A stretch of 64,000 nt of DNA from Chrysemys picta bellii (taxonomy: Eukaryota; Chordata; Testudines; Emydidae): NCBI RefSeq assembly GCF_011386835.1, contig NC_088791.1, positions 52,657,498-52,721,497 of the forward strand. The letters are read 5' to 3'. The notes under the pieces are model-generated. The model ran no database searches. It saw only the letters and a list, made by a program, of their open reading frames with translations, and had not been told where the DNA came from. The position numbers and the translations under genes are program-made. Shown here piece after piece: positions 11,581 to 23,303 of this stretch (positions are counted from its first letter, which is position 1; every line of letters begins with the position of its first letter).

Positions 11581-14398
11581 AGAGCATAATGCCAGTATAT
11601 TACTCTTTTTTGAATTAATAAATGGGTTAGTATATTCAAATAATTATAGATGTTCAGAATTACACATTCTAATACACAGAAGTGGACCATGCAGGAAAAA
11701 AAGACAACAGAAATGTGATTTAACTATGCCACAGCTGGGAACTATCTGGTAATAACTCATCCAGTGCAGGTCACTTTTCCTTTGTGATCTGTTCTGTCTG
11801 GCAGTGCCCATCAACACCCCACCCCATTAACTAGTCCCAGCATCATTACTGGGCTCCCACTGTGGTTGGGGTTAAGGGGCTTGGGGAGAGGTCCCCCACC
11901 CCCTCACTATACCAGTCAGTATACCAATCCCATTCCCCAACTTTTTTTAGGAGATGCATCCTCCTAATCTGCTTCCAATTCCAGTTTATCAGGGAACCGG
12001 ATCCCTTATTGAAGGGACTTATTGTACACCTGCCAAGTTGTGACAAAATGAATTTTACAATGTAACCTTCCCCCCAGGTGCCTGGGCTGCTAAGGGGAAG
12101 GTGAAAAACTCCCAACCCACTCAGGCAAATCTGGCAGCGAGGGAAAAATTCTTTCCCACCACAAAAAAGGGAATGGGCATGATGCCCAGAGCAAGGCCCC
12201 CAAATCTAATCCTACTCTGATCCCAAAGGGGAAAGGGGGAGACTTTCCTTTCCAATGCAGAATGGCACCCCTTCTCCGAGGTAGGGGGATGGGCTTATAT
12301 AAGCCCTCCCTTTGGGTCCTTGAAAGCTAATAGGCTTATACTATACCCGTCTGTCCAACCAATCAGCCACAGAGACCCCCCTTCCTCAAGCCCATGGAGA
12401 GACTGAATGCCCACAAGAAGACTGTGTGTGTGTGCACATTCTATATAGTAGCCAAGGGTTTGCTTTCATCTGCCGGCCCAACAAACCTCACCACCTCTGA
12501 GGCTATGGAAGGGGAAGCATTTCATAGGCAATACATTGGTGAGAAAACAGCACCTTCTACAGTAACATTGTTATTCATCCACATTTTCAAACCAAGAAGC
12601 CAAAAGTTAGGTCACTAAAATAAATGTTTAGACACTTAAATAAATGCAGCTGGATTTTCGTCATTGTCAAAAAGGGACACATTTTGAGAGGGTTTTTTTC
12701 CAATACGTTTTTTTTTCCCTGCAAAAAAACTATGAAAGGATTTTGTGCATTGTACCATAACTGAAGAGATAGAAAAGAACTGACATGCTATAATCTAAGA
12801 GAAAATAAGGAAAACAAAAAGTTAGCTTGTATTATCTGTATTGAGGAGCTACTACTATTGGTAGTTAGAGAATTAAAGCTCTTCTGAGCATAGGCCAGTT
12901 GTGTAGGTGTCTAATGGTTGATTTAGAAGCTTAACTTTCGGCTTCTAATTGTGAAAATGTTGGCATATACCTTTAAGTGTATTATTTTTTTCACAGCTTA
13001 GAAAGTTGTTCCTGATACCTTGGCCACCTTTGCTTATTAGAACAGCACAGCACATTATTCACATGAAATGATGACAGGAATAGAACATTTATTTCATTTA
13101 TTATAAAACAAGTATTAAGCAAAATTGATCAAAATTGCCATTAACAGCAGTGGAATGCTTGCCCATATAAAGAATTCAGGTTCCATCTCTTTCTTTTTGT
13201 TTATTTCTTTTTATTTTATTATCCATGTATTGCTTTTCATTTATTAGCTCCTCCATTTACTGTACCTATCTATAGTTGTGCTCAAGCATACCTCCAGCAA
13301 TAATTAACTGTATCACTGCTTGTAAACTAGAGATGAAGTGCTAATATTTCATGCTTTATGCATGCACTTGCTTCAACTTTTCCTTTTCGTATTAAACAGC
13401 TATTTTGAAAACTTAAGCTTTTGCTAATACCCTCTGCTCCCAAATCTGTGTACCTGCTGATTTCCACTGAGCCTGGAGAGCCTGCAGTCAGTGATAAATC
13501 TTGGTTTAAATTTTAATGTGGCATTCTGTGGATGAAGAGGATAAGTCACATAATCATCCCAGTCACGTGCAACATGGCTGAATTATGGTTTACATATGAA
13601 TATACAATGTTGCTGCTATCTGCACTCACTATGAGTTTAAATCTGAATATGACAGTCTCTGGGTGGAAAAAGAGGCATGTTATCATTGCAGAAACTATTA
13701 AGAGAGATGTGAGATCACGAGGATGGTGATATTTTCCACAGTCCAGCTCCCCTTGTTCCATACATGAAATGATGCAAGAGAAACCAGCAGAAGAAAATAA
13801 TTAAATAGGTAACATTAATGCCCACTAATTTGAAGTGACTGTGAGAATCATTTTTGTTTGCTAGTTTTGCCATTCAAAACCAAAAAGCTTTGCAAGCTTT
13901 TCATGAAAAATACCTGAGAGTTTCCAAAGGCTAAATGAACATTTTTAACTGCAGCAGATTGTTTCAGCTAAGAGGAAACTTCTTTACAGTGCTATCAGAG
14001 AGCTAAATATTATATTGCTGATGTAAAGAGAGATTTACTTCTGTATATTCCGCTCTGGCTTCCAGAAGGATTTCTTATGCTTTTCAAATCCTGTCACCCT
14101 AAAGCAGCAATGTCATCTGTCTTTGCCTGTAGCTATCTACATGCTGTAGCATTCAGAAAAAAACCCATAATTGACAGTCACTGGGATCCCAAGGGCAGCT
14201 CCCATGATCAATTATGTAAACAGGCTGGCAGTTACCAAAGTGAATAGAGTTCAGGAATCTAACATAACAAGATTTGTATATAAAAAGACATTTGCTCTGG
14301 ATGGCATAGGGTCATAACCTGACCCAGAGCTCCCCCATACTACCTCAAATATGTATTTAATGAAGCAGTTGTCACAGTGTGAAAAGCTTTTATCTGCA
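11581..14398. other. Unique DNA with an unidentified GC-richer block
   Basis: About 11800-12380 is purine/pyrimidine-skewed and CCC/GGG-rich, and looks repeat-derived, but I do not recognise the family. The remainder is AT-rich with no coding signal. Confidence 0.4.
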
Positions 14399-14530
14399 AT
14401 TTAATTTGGCCCAGATTTACTTACTCATACTGAAAAGTAACATACTCCATGAGGCGTTGGATTGAAGTAAATGGAACTACTTGTGGAGTAAGGTGCTACT
14501 AAATTGCAGAAAAGCACGAACATCTGCCCC
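14399..14530. repeat. Short palindromic repeat (MITE-like)
   Basis: Begins 'ggcccagatttactta', has a centre 'gaagtaaatggaactact' and ends near 'aacatctgcccc'. Same general design as the copies at 8388 and 53711. Confidence 0.5.
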
Positions 14531-15708
14531 TTGAAATTTTATACCAAAAATCAGCTGTATGTGTATTGTACAACTGAGAACGTGATTCTGTTCACTGGAT
14601 AAATGCTATTTGTTTTGATCCACCCCAACCTTTTTAACTGTACAATAAGTATGTTCGTCTCATGACCCTAATAAATACATGTAATCAGGGTTTAATGCTT
14701 CTAAATTTGACTGCTGGAATAGATTGTGATGTTTTATGCCAGTTAGGGACATGGAGAAGAAATATCATCTCCATGGTGCCTAATGGGAAAGAAAAGCTCT
14801 AAAGCCCACTAACCACATATGTATGAGTCTGGAACATTTAGTCAACATTTGATAGCTGTTGTTTCCCATTTCTGATAGAAAATTTCTCAAATGAGTTGTT
14901 TCTTATATTTGTAGACTGAATATCAGCTATGAATTTTCATGACAGGTATCAACTATCAACTTTCATTACAGGTGTGCATGTTATCTAAAACCAGCAGGTT
15001 TTGATGAGCAAATAAGGGCCTATCTGAATAATGTGCACAAATACACATCTCTGTGTTATTCTATTCCTTATATCACACCTATCACCAAAGTGCTAAAGAA
15101 ACTTTGAGAAAAATCCATGTAATTGTTAGGTTTACATTTAGGTTGTTTTAAAACACTCTTTTAATAAGATGTGGTGGCACTTTATTGGACAGCCTAGCCA
15201 GATGCTAACCCTTTCTCAAGCCTGATGGTAAAGTTTTTTATACAAGAAAAATGAATGATTACATTTTAATTACATTTAAATATATATTTAATTGAAAGTG
15301 AAAGGCTGAGGAAAAAACTTGAATGACACTAATCTTGCTGCTCAGGTATTCAGTACACAATGTGCTCATTATCATTTATTGTTCCTGATGATGGCCCATA
15401 GAAGACCTATATTCATTGATAGACAAAATATACCAGGAAGGGGTCCTTTTCTTTAATTTCATGTGAAGTGAATAAGGTGAGTCACTTTCATAATGTTTCA
15501 TTAAGTTGTCATTTCCATGTTCTTACTTTGGCTTTCACTCTTCAAGATACAGACATATCTTCTGTCTAAAAGGACTTTGAAATCCCCTCATTGTGAAGTT
15601 TACAGGGAGACATGCCAAACTTCAGCAAGGGAAATCAAAGAGCTATGGAGACATGTTATCCAGGTGCTGTATCTCAATTTCATTTGGCTATATTGTGCAA
15701 CATCTCAG

Positions 15709-15765
15709 GAGCGAGTGCACGGAGTGTTCCAAAGGGGCCGAGAAAGCTCTGTGATGGTGACAAAG
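15709..15765 (+). CDS. Candidate isolated 57-nt coding exon (tentative)
   Basis: An AG at 15707-15708 and a strong donor at the other end (AAG, then gtgagta, 15763-15772) bound 57 bases, exactly 19 codons. They read ERVHGVFQRGRESSVMVTK with no stop. The segment is richer in GC and CpG than its flanks. The acceptor's pyrimidine tract is only moderate. I do not recognise the peptide. In a reptile genome, short in-frame exons separated by tens of kilobases are normal, so it may be one exon of a large gene; it may equally be chance. Confidence 0.25.
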
Positions 15766-16799
15766 GTGAGTACCTGGGCAGATAAGCTCAAAAGAGACAA
15801 AGTATTCTTTTTATATGAATAGCTGTTTGTAGAAAATGGATGATCAATGAGACTATACCAGGGTAAAGTTGGAGATGAGACTTTGCATTGGATACTAAAG
15901 TGGAATCTTGCATCAGTACTGAGTAGAAAGGAGTAACAATGGACACAGCAATTTATAATGGTCAATAATATAGCCATTTTTTACTCTATAAATGACTAAA
16001 ATGGAGGTATAGTTCAAATGTATGTCTGGAATGAGGGGGGAAGGAAGGTGACATGAGACGTCTGATACCAGAGAATATGTCTCTGATATGTTGTCCTGCC
16101 AATGGGTTAGGAAAAATAGAAGCAGTAGAGAGAATGGCTTGAAGAAATTTAAGGTATTGCTTATCGCCTGTGATGACTGGAATGATAGCTAGATTAATTA
16201 GCTGTGTTATGCTATGCCTTTATTTTGTTAATTTGATTTTTTCTATATTTTTAATTAATCTTGTTTTACTACAACCCATGTGGTTCTAAGAGGTTTTATA
16301 CTGATTTGTGAAATTTCAGGTGCCCATCCCTGGGGAAATTAAGCAACCTGCAGCTCCTAAAGAAGTAGTGAAGGAACGGTGTCTGTGAACTACCCCAACT
16401 GGGAGGCTTGGTCAAGAGCGTGTGGAAAAGGAATCCTCTCCTAAAAGAATATGACTTGTAGGGCTGCATCCTAATGCAGCACAGGAAATGCTTAATAACC
16501 ACAGGGAAGAACCCCTTGAGACTTGGGTGCAAAGTGACCCTGTGAGATTTTCAAATTGCCATTCAGAGATTTCACCTCACTTCTGAGGTGACCAGAGAAT
16601 TTTGAGCTGAGGGAAATCCTCATTGCTAAAACTAGGAGACAACTATCATATGGGACAAATTATAGATAGTATGACACTTTTCATTAGCCAGGAGATCCTC
16701 ACAATGTAAAAACACACATGTCCATTGCCTGCCAGAAGCAAACGAACTCAAGGTCTAAGAAGACAGCGGAATGGAAAATATTTGGTGTTGTCATAGAAA
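15766..16799. other. Unique AT-rich DNA
   Basis: Nothing recognised. Confidence 0.5.
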
Positions 16800-17012
16800 A
16801 TGTAGACAAAATGAATAAAAAGGATTTTTGTCAACATTTTAGTGAAAAATAGAATAGGACTTTTAAGGTTTTGTGAGTTCTTGTTTTTCTGTCAAAAGAC
16901 TGAACATTTTTGAGGAAAGAAAGCATCGCTGCAAATTTTTTCATTTAGTTGAAAACCCAATTTTCCATTGAAAACATGTTTTGAGGGAAAATTTTCAGCC
17001 AGCACTAGCTAC
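16800..17012. repeat. Fragment of a 'gaaaattttc'-type fold-back repeat
   Basis: A/T-rich words such as 'gaaaacccaattttccattg' and 'gggaaaattttcagccagca' resemble the ends of the composite repeat at 61337-62250. No coding content. Confidence 0.4.
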
Positions 17013-18259
17013 GAGAAACTGTTTTCCCCCTGACTGTTCCTGGTGGATCAGGGGACTCAACTAAAATACTAGCCCTCTCTGAAAAAAGCAAATGAAAATA
17101 GCTTTTGTTAAACTGGGCTAACAATACTGATCACAAGATTATGCTCAGTCAGAGTCCTATGTGACTTTGGCTATATCACCTATTTGAATTAACCAGTGTT
17201 AGGTTTAAACCAGCCTGATAAAAAGCCCAGTCCAACACCCCGTAGAAATCAATAAAAGAACCACCATTGTCTTCTCTAGACATTAAATCAAAATTTAGAG
17301 ATGGATTCTTATTCATTATTAATATTGCAGTAGCAACAAAAGGCCCCAGCCAGGATCAAGGCCCATTCTACTAGGAGTTGTCAATGGAATGAGCTGCTCC
17401 GATTTTCACAAAAATGTATACAAAGCTCAGAGATGGGAGGAAATTTTGAGCATACCACAGCCTGAATCAAAGCTCAGTTTTGGGTATTTTAATAGTTTAA
17501 ATCAAACAGTTCACACAGCTCTAATGCAGTTGTAACCTCATCAACCTAGCACAGTGCCTGTACATTTGATAAGCCACACTTCCTGTCTTGACATATTTTC
17601 TGGCTTATGATATAGCACTCTCAGTAGGTGCTGTACTTTCCCTTTGTCTTCTAACTTCATACCATGTGACATTGCATAGATTTGATTGTTAGAAATCAGT
17701 ATGAAGAATTAAATCAATACACTGAAAAAACAAAAAAAACAGATAGTTCAGTCTGCAAATGTTGTTCCAACAGCTTCTTGTTTTGTGCTCATTTCACCTC
17801 TCTTCAGATTGCTCTGACGTTTTACTTTAGACTTCTGTGTCTTCGACAATAGCCTTTGTGCATTAGTAGCTGTCCATAATTCCACTTTATTTTTGCACTG
17901 CTGGTTAGGTTGATTATCATCACCTTTTTTCCTGAGTGGGGCTGATGAAAATCCTTTTACTCTTACTTTGTAGTTCCTGCCATTCTCAATTTTTCACTCT
18001 GTTATTTAATTCCAGACCCATCCTGTTTCTGTTTCTCTAGACTTTTTTTGTTACTGCTTCAGAAGCTTTTTTTTTTTGACGTTTACAAGAGATTTTCATG
18101 TTGCTCCACTTTTCAGACATAAAGAAAAAATAACTAATCTAAACCAATAAGATACCTACCTTTTTTTCCTGATGGCGTTTCTACCTTTGTACATTTAGTA
18201 CATCCATTTATTTAATATTTGACACTTTTCCTGGAAGTAAGTGTAATCATTTATTAAGT
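17013..18259. other. Unique AT-rich DNA
   Basis: T-rich runs near 18055-18080; otherwise nothing recognised. Confidence 0.5.
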
Positions 18260-18345
18260 GTATTTATTAAGTATTTATTAAGTGTATTTATTAATAGTCA
18301 CATAAGAGGCAAAGGCTGATGCCTCTTATGTGACTATTAATAAAT
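18260..18345. repeat. Tandem 'gtatttattaa' units ending in a perfect hairpin
   Basis: Three copies of an 11-13 base unit ('gtatttattaa') run from about 18259 to 18295. The last flows into a perfect 26-bp inverted repeat: 18286-18311 pairs with 18320-18345 around an 8-base loop ('aaggctga'). Confidence 0.9.
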
Positions 18346-20289
18346 CATCCAGTCAAATGCTGGAAAATTACAGGTAATGCAGCTAGGGAGCAAAATAAAC
18401 AGAGGGCTTACAGTGTAATTGGAACACAATATAGATACCAGAAGAAAGACCAGAGGCTTATTATGGATAATACACTAAATCCATGAATGATATTATCTTA
18501 ATTAAGGAAGAAGTCTTAAGGCACATCTGCTATTTCTGCTTCAGAATTTTTGTCTTTAAATAATGCACTAGTTTTGGTCCTCATCTTAGAGACAAATATC
18601 TCAGATATTCAAAGAACACAGCACAGGGTCACCAAATTGAAACAGAGTTTAGTCTGGTTTAAGGTATTGTACAAGGTTTGCCAGATTTTGCCTTTAGTGA
18701 TTAGAACTAAACAGTTACTGGAATGTATTATACATTCTGAGAGTAAAAAAATGGACTGATGGCTAAGCAGTCTTTCAAACAGTGACTAAGTCAAAACCAA
18801 AAGGTCATGGATTGAAGTTAAATAGTACACTGACCTATAAGTGAGTCTATAAACATGATCCTGAAATATGGAACATGTCAAGGACTTCAACTCTAACAAG
18901 AGTTTGAATTAGCTAAAGAAGGAGCTGGATAAATTGTTAGAGAAGGAGTTAATTGGAGAGCAGAGCCAGAATGTGGGTTTCAGAGGTTATATATGGATTG
19001 GTTTGATTTTGCTCTAGATGAAAACAAATTAAGTGAAACAAAATAGTCTCAAGCTATTAGGATCAGGACTTGATACACTAGATGGTCTCATGTCTTAAAT
19101 ATTCCTACTCTGTGTTTCTAATCGATCTCAGTTCTACTGATAGAGTTATGACTGCCTGTAAAGTAAATATAGATACTGTAGGTAGGATGAGGATTATTCA
19201 CCATGACTAGGAGGTTTTTTTCAAAAATGTATCCCTTAACATTGAGTGCTCATAACTAAGGGTTCTACCATGTGTTGGGGCAGTGCCACGGTATATATAT
19301 ATATATATAAAAAAAAAAGATAGTGAAATTCTTTATCACAAAACTGAGTAAATATGCAAATTTATGTATGCAATTTAATACACAGAGAATGGAGAAATTA
19401 CATCTGCTAAGTACAACAGTGCCATACTCATTCCTGATGTACTTGTATACCTATGGAAATTGATAATAAATGTATTGCACACATATGGAATAGCTATTTA
19501 AAAGGCTCAGAAGTCTAGAAAATGCAAAAAAGGAATAGAGGAGAGAAAAAAGGTTAATAATAAATAATAAATTAATTAATTAAATAAACTGCCAAACTAC
19601 CTCCCCAAAACAGGCACCCAAACAAAAAACATCCTGATGGATGCTCAGCCCTAACACAGATAATCCATCCAAACGCATGAATAGACTAGTGATAAAAAGG
19701 CCTATATATCAACTTCTTACAAAGACAACTCCAGAAATGATTTCTGTATGAGATCATGTGGGCTAAATTTTTAATAAATGAAGCCAGGCATTCATGCACA
19801 GTTAATGACACATGCAAAGGGATGTGTCACCTGGGTAATTGCATGTAGAAATATAGGTGCTCAATTGAATGCATATTTTCCCAGTGCAAATGGAGCTCTG
19901 TTAACTGAATATTTTGCCCTAGATGTCTATTTTATTAATGTGAATAAAGGAGTTCTTATATTTAGCCATATCTAGAAGAGTAGTACATAAATCAATGCTG
20001 GCTTTAGTCTTGTACATCCATATAATTCTTGACAGGAGCCACCTATTTACCCATTCAAATTAAATGAAATCTAATAGCATATATATAGAGCAGATAAGCA
20101 AAAATAACCAACCTCTCTGCAGCTCTCAAAGCATCCCTTTATTCTAGCATTCATCCTCTGGTTACCAGCCAAATGTACAGACTCACAAATTTTGTCAGGG
20201 TATGTGAAAGAAAGTAACAGAAACATTCTGGCATGATTATGAGGACACATCTTTAGCTCCTTGGGAAATTGGACTTAATGTGATTTTTG
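18346..20289. other. Unique AT-rich DNA
   Basis: Includes an (AT)n tract at 19292-19308 followed by an A run to 19318. No gene seen. Confidence 0.5.
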
Positions 20290-20384
20290 AAGGTATGTCC
20301 ACACTAGTGACAGTACACATGTCCATGCATTGTGCCAGTGCATCCTTTGGAAAGTTGCTTCCTCATGTCTTTATTGACAGAGAT

Positions 20385-21032
20385 CCGAGGATAGAAATAT
20401 CCTGGTCTACAATGCAGTAGTCATCCCCACTCTTCTTTGAGAGTGGGATGACATACCAAAGCCATGGTGAGAGACATGGATGACATACCAAAGCCATCTT
20501 AAGTGTCTGGAGTGGTATCAAAAGCACTGCTTTAGGAAAATTCTTTGTATCAGATGGGAAGCTCATCCCACCAATGACAGAGTTCTCTCTACAACTAACA
20601 TCACCAATGTTGAGGCGAAGATTATGAAACATCAACTTCACTTGGCTGGCCATTGTGTGCGGATGGCTGATACTAGTCTTCCGAAGCAAGTCCTCTTTTC
20701 TGAACTTAGTCATGGTTAGAGAACTTGTGGTGGACAGAAGAAACGCTACAAGGACACCTGAAAGTATATCTTAAGAAGGAAGGCACTGACCCCATGAATT
20801 GGGAAGAGCTGGCTGGCAATAGACTGCAACGGCATCGCATCATACATCAAGCTTCAGCCCGTTTTGAAAAGAATTGCCTTGCTCAAGAGGCTGTGAAACA
20901 GCAGAGGAGGAAGGAAAGTGTACAGCATTCTGGCCAGTAGTTGTGCTGTCTCCAAGCAACCACCTTCACATATATGGAAAAACCTACAGAGCATGGATTG
21001 GACTCCTCAGCCATCTTAAGTCTCATCAATGA
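20385..21032 (+). pseudogene. LINE ORF2 C-terminal tail, decayed
   Basis: Conceptual translation across three frames gives the typical C-terminal region of a vertebrate non-LTR retrotransposon. First comes a VYNAVVIPTLL segment (about 20406-20438). Next is a TYQSHLKCLEW helix and a HQLHLAGHCVRMAD segment (20480-20719). Then a WWTEETLQGHLKVYLKKEG block appears in another frame (20725-20940). Last is a GKTYRAWIGLLSHLKSHQ end with a stop near 21030, which looks like a zinc finger with at least one Cys lost. The clade is not settled; this tail occurs in several CR1/L2/RTE-like groups. Frameshifts and a local 20-bp duplication show that it is dead. No target duplication was found. Confidence 0.7.
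20446..20497. repeat. 20-bp direct duplication
   Basis: 'ggatgacataccaaagccat' occurs at 20446-20465 and again at 20478-20497, inside the LINE tail. It adds 32 bases and shifts the frame. Confidence 0.9.
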
Positions 21033-21132
21033 CTTTTCCCCCTGGCAGGGATAGTTGAGTAGTTTTATGGTAGATGTCACCAGGTGACACTGTTACGCAT
21101 AGTCTTCCCAGCTTTTTTTCCTTAGCATGCAA

Positions 21133-21433
21133 GCAAATTTGAAGGGTAGGTCTACACTACAGCCTAAGTCAATATAACTTATGTTGCTCATGGGTGTGAA
21201 AAAGCCACCCCCCCCGAGCAACACCAGTTTTGCACTATCCACACCAGACCTCTGTCAGAGGGAGACGCTCTCCCACAGACATAGCTTCTCCTTCTCGCCA
21301 AGGTGGAGTAATTATGCCAATGGGAGAGTGCTCATCCATCGGCATAGCGTGTCTTCGCCAGATGCGCTATAGCGGTGCAGCTGCATCAGTGCAGTTGTGC
21401 CGATGTAGCACTGTAGTGTAGACTTGCCCTTAG
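21133..21433. mobile_element. Non-autonomous DNA element, 'gtctacact' ends
   Basis: The left end 'agggtaggtctacactaca' and right end 'tgtagtgtagacttgccct' are near-complementary. The interior has no transposase and has GC-rich patches. Other pieces with the same end word lie at 20290-20355 ('ggtatgtccacact') and at 63878 to the window end ('gggtatgtctacact'). No convincing 8-bp duplication was found. Confidence 0.6.
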
Positions 21434-23141
21434 TCTTGGAAAGCCAGGCTGTATTGTTGCGGTTAGTGTTTCCATGCCAGGTTCTGGGTGGATGAACCTG
21501 TTTGAGCAGCAGGAGAGTTTGCCCTCTGCCTTGTTCTCTAACTGGAACCAATTCTTGAGGCAGAGTTGCTCCTTGGGAATGAGGCATAGTGCTTGGTTGA
21601 GTTTTGTGAAAGAAAGGGGCTGTCTTGAGTGCTGTTTCTGACCACCCAGGACTGGTATAGATGTGTAAATAAAACAAGTCACAATTAGAATATACCCAGA
21701 CTCTGCATCATAGATTATTCCTTCTCTGGGAAGCTCACCTGCAAGGCTTTAGACATCTGCTACTACTCAGCACCAGGACAACATTTGTGCATAGACTTCT
21801 ACAATTAATTCATATGCGACGAGGTCAAGTGTAACTAAAGTTAAACAAACATGTCTTTAAGAAAATAAAATGAAAGACTTAAGCTGTAGTTTTTAGCTTA
21901 CTGGATTTCTCTCTCTTTCCCTCCAGCTCTTTCTTGATCAATGGTCAGATAAAACTAAAATGATAAACATGTATATATTTTACTTGCCAAGTAAATGTGC
22001 TGTGGCTTCACTTTTCTTCCACAAAAATATCACTACATCTGTCCCCTGAAATTTAAAATAGTCATTGCCCTGTAGCACTGCCTCTGGAGGCAGAATTCTG
22101 GTCCTCCAACTTTCTATGTTTATACACTAATTATGTTAATATTTTTGCCTCCCAGTGAGACCAAGAAGACAAGAGATGGCTTCTATTAACATATCTACTC
22201 TGAAGTGAAATGTTCAAGGGTTTTTTTGTTTGGTAATAGAAAATCCTTTTCATATTCTAGAGAACTATATAATCTAGTTTCACTCAGGGTACCAGAAACT
22301 CTGAGGCCAGTGCTCTCTCTGACATTCATGCCCAGCAAGAAAACCTAATTGAGAATGAGATTAAAACACAATGTTCTCAGACTGAACATTATTTTATCTT
22401 ATTTCAGTAGTACAGGCAATTGTTCTATTAGTTCCAGTGCTTGAATTCTATAGGATAAAGTTGAATAGTGGGATTCTCTGCAGCGCTCCGACTTAGCTGT
22501 CATATTGAGCCTAATCAGTGAATGTCATTGAGTTGACAAGTTTTTTCAAATGAGGCCACAGGAGATGTCTTAGACAGCTCTGGTGATCAGGTTAATCAAC
22601 CTTTAATTTTAAGACTTCTATACCTTAATTTCTAACTCAATACAAATTCAATAAGATTAACTATCTCAATTTGTTCAAGATGCTTACCAATGTAACCTAT
22701 AAATACAGTAATAAGAGTTCCAATTGGTCATGAGCCTGAGTGTCCTAGTCTGAAGCCTGATTGGGAGAGGCAAGGATATCACTAGTAAATAGTTGGAGGC
22801 AATCCGGGAAGCCAGGTGTATCAAGTGATAATTTCTTAAGTACTAAGTGGATTCCAGCATGCTTTGTGGGGGAGGGCAGACTTCCTTCATCAGCATCAAA
22901 GGAAGTGTTGACAATCTCAGTTGGCAGGAGGTCCCAAATGCTCTGGATTCTCTTTTACTAGCAAACTACAGCATGGATCATAATTGAAGGTGGTAGCTCA
23001 ATCTTCTTGCTATACAAAGTCCACTTCTTGTTTGCAAAAGACACTTCACAAAAGCTTACCACAGCTGAAAACAAACCTCAGGACTTCAACTTCCTGTTAA
23101 TCAATGCTTGGCACGAGGTCAGGGAGTCATATATTGTCTAT
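21434..23141. other. Unique DNA
   Basis: No gene or family recognised. Confidence 0.5.
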
Positions 23142-23303
23142 AACCTCCTGTCTGACTGTGAACAAATTGCCTAATCTATCCTCTGCCTCAATATCCCATC
23201 TGTTTAACAGGCAGATAATACATCTCTACCTCACAGGGATGTTGCAAATTAAAGTCTATTAACGACCGTGAGGTGTTCAGATATTGTGCTGAGGAATTTG
23301 GTA
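23142..23303 (+). mobile_element. MIR-like CORE-SINE fragment
   Basis: 'cctcctgtctgactgtgaac' through 'cccatctgtttaacagg' and 'cctacctcacagggatgttg'-like words are MIR/CORE-SINE signatures. The tRNA-like head is missing. Very similar to the copy at 25546. Confidence 0.7.
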
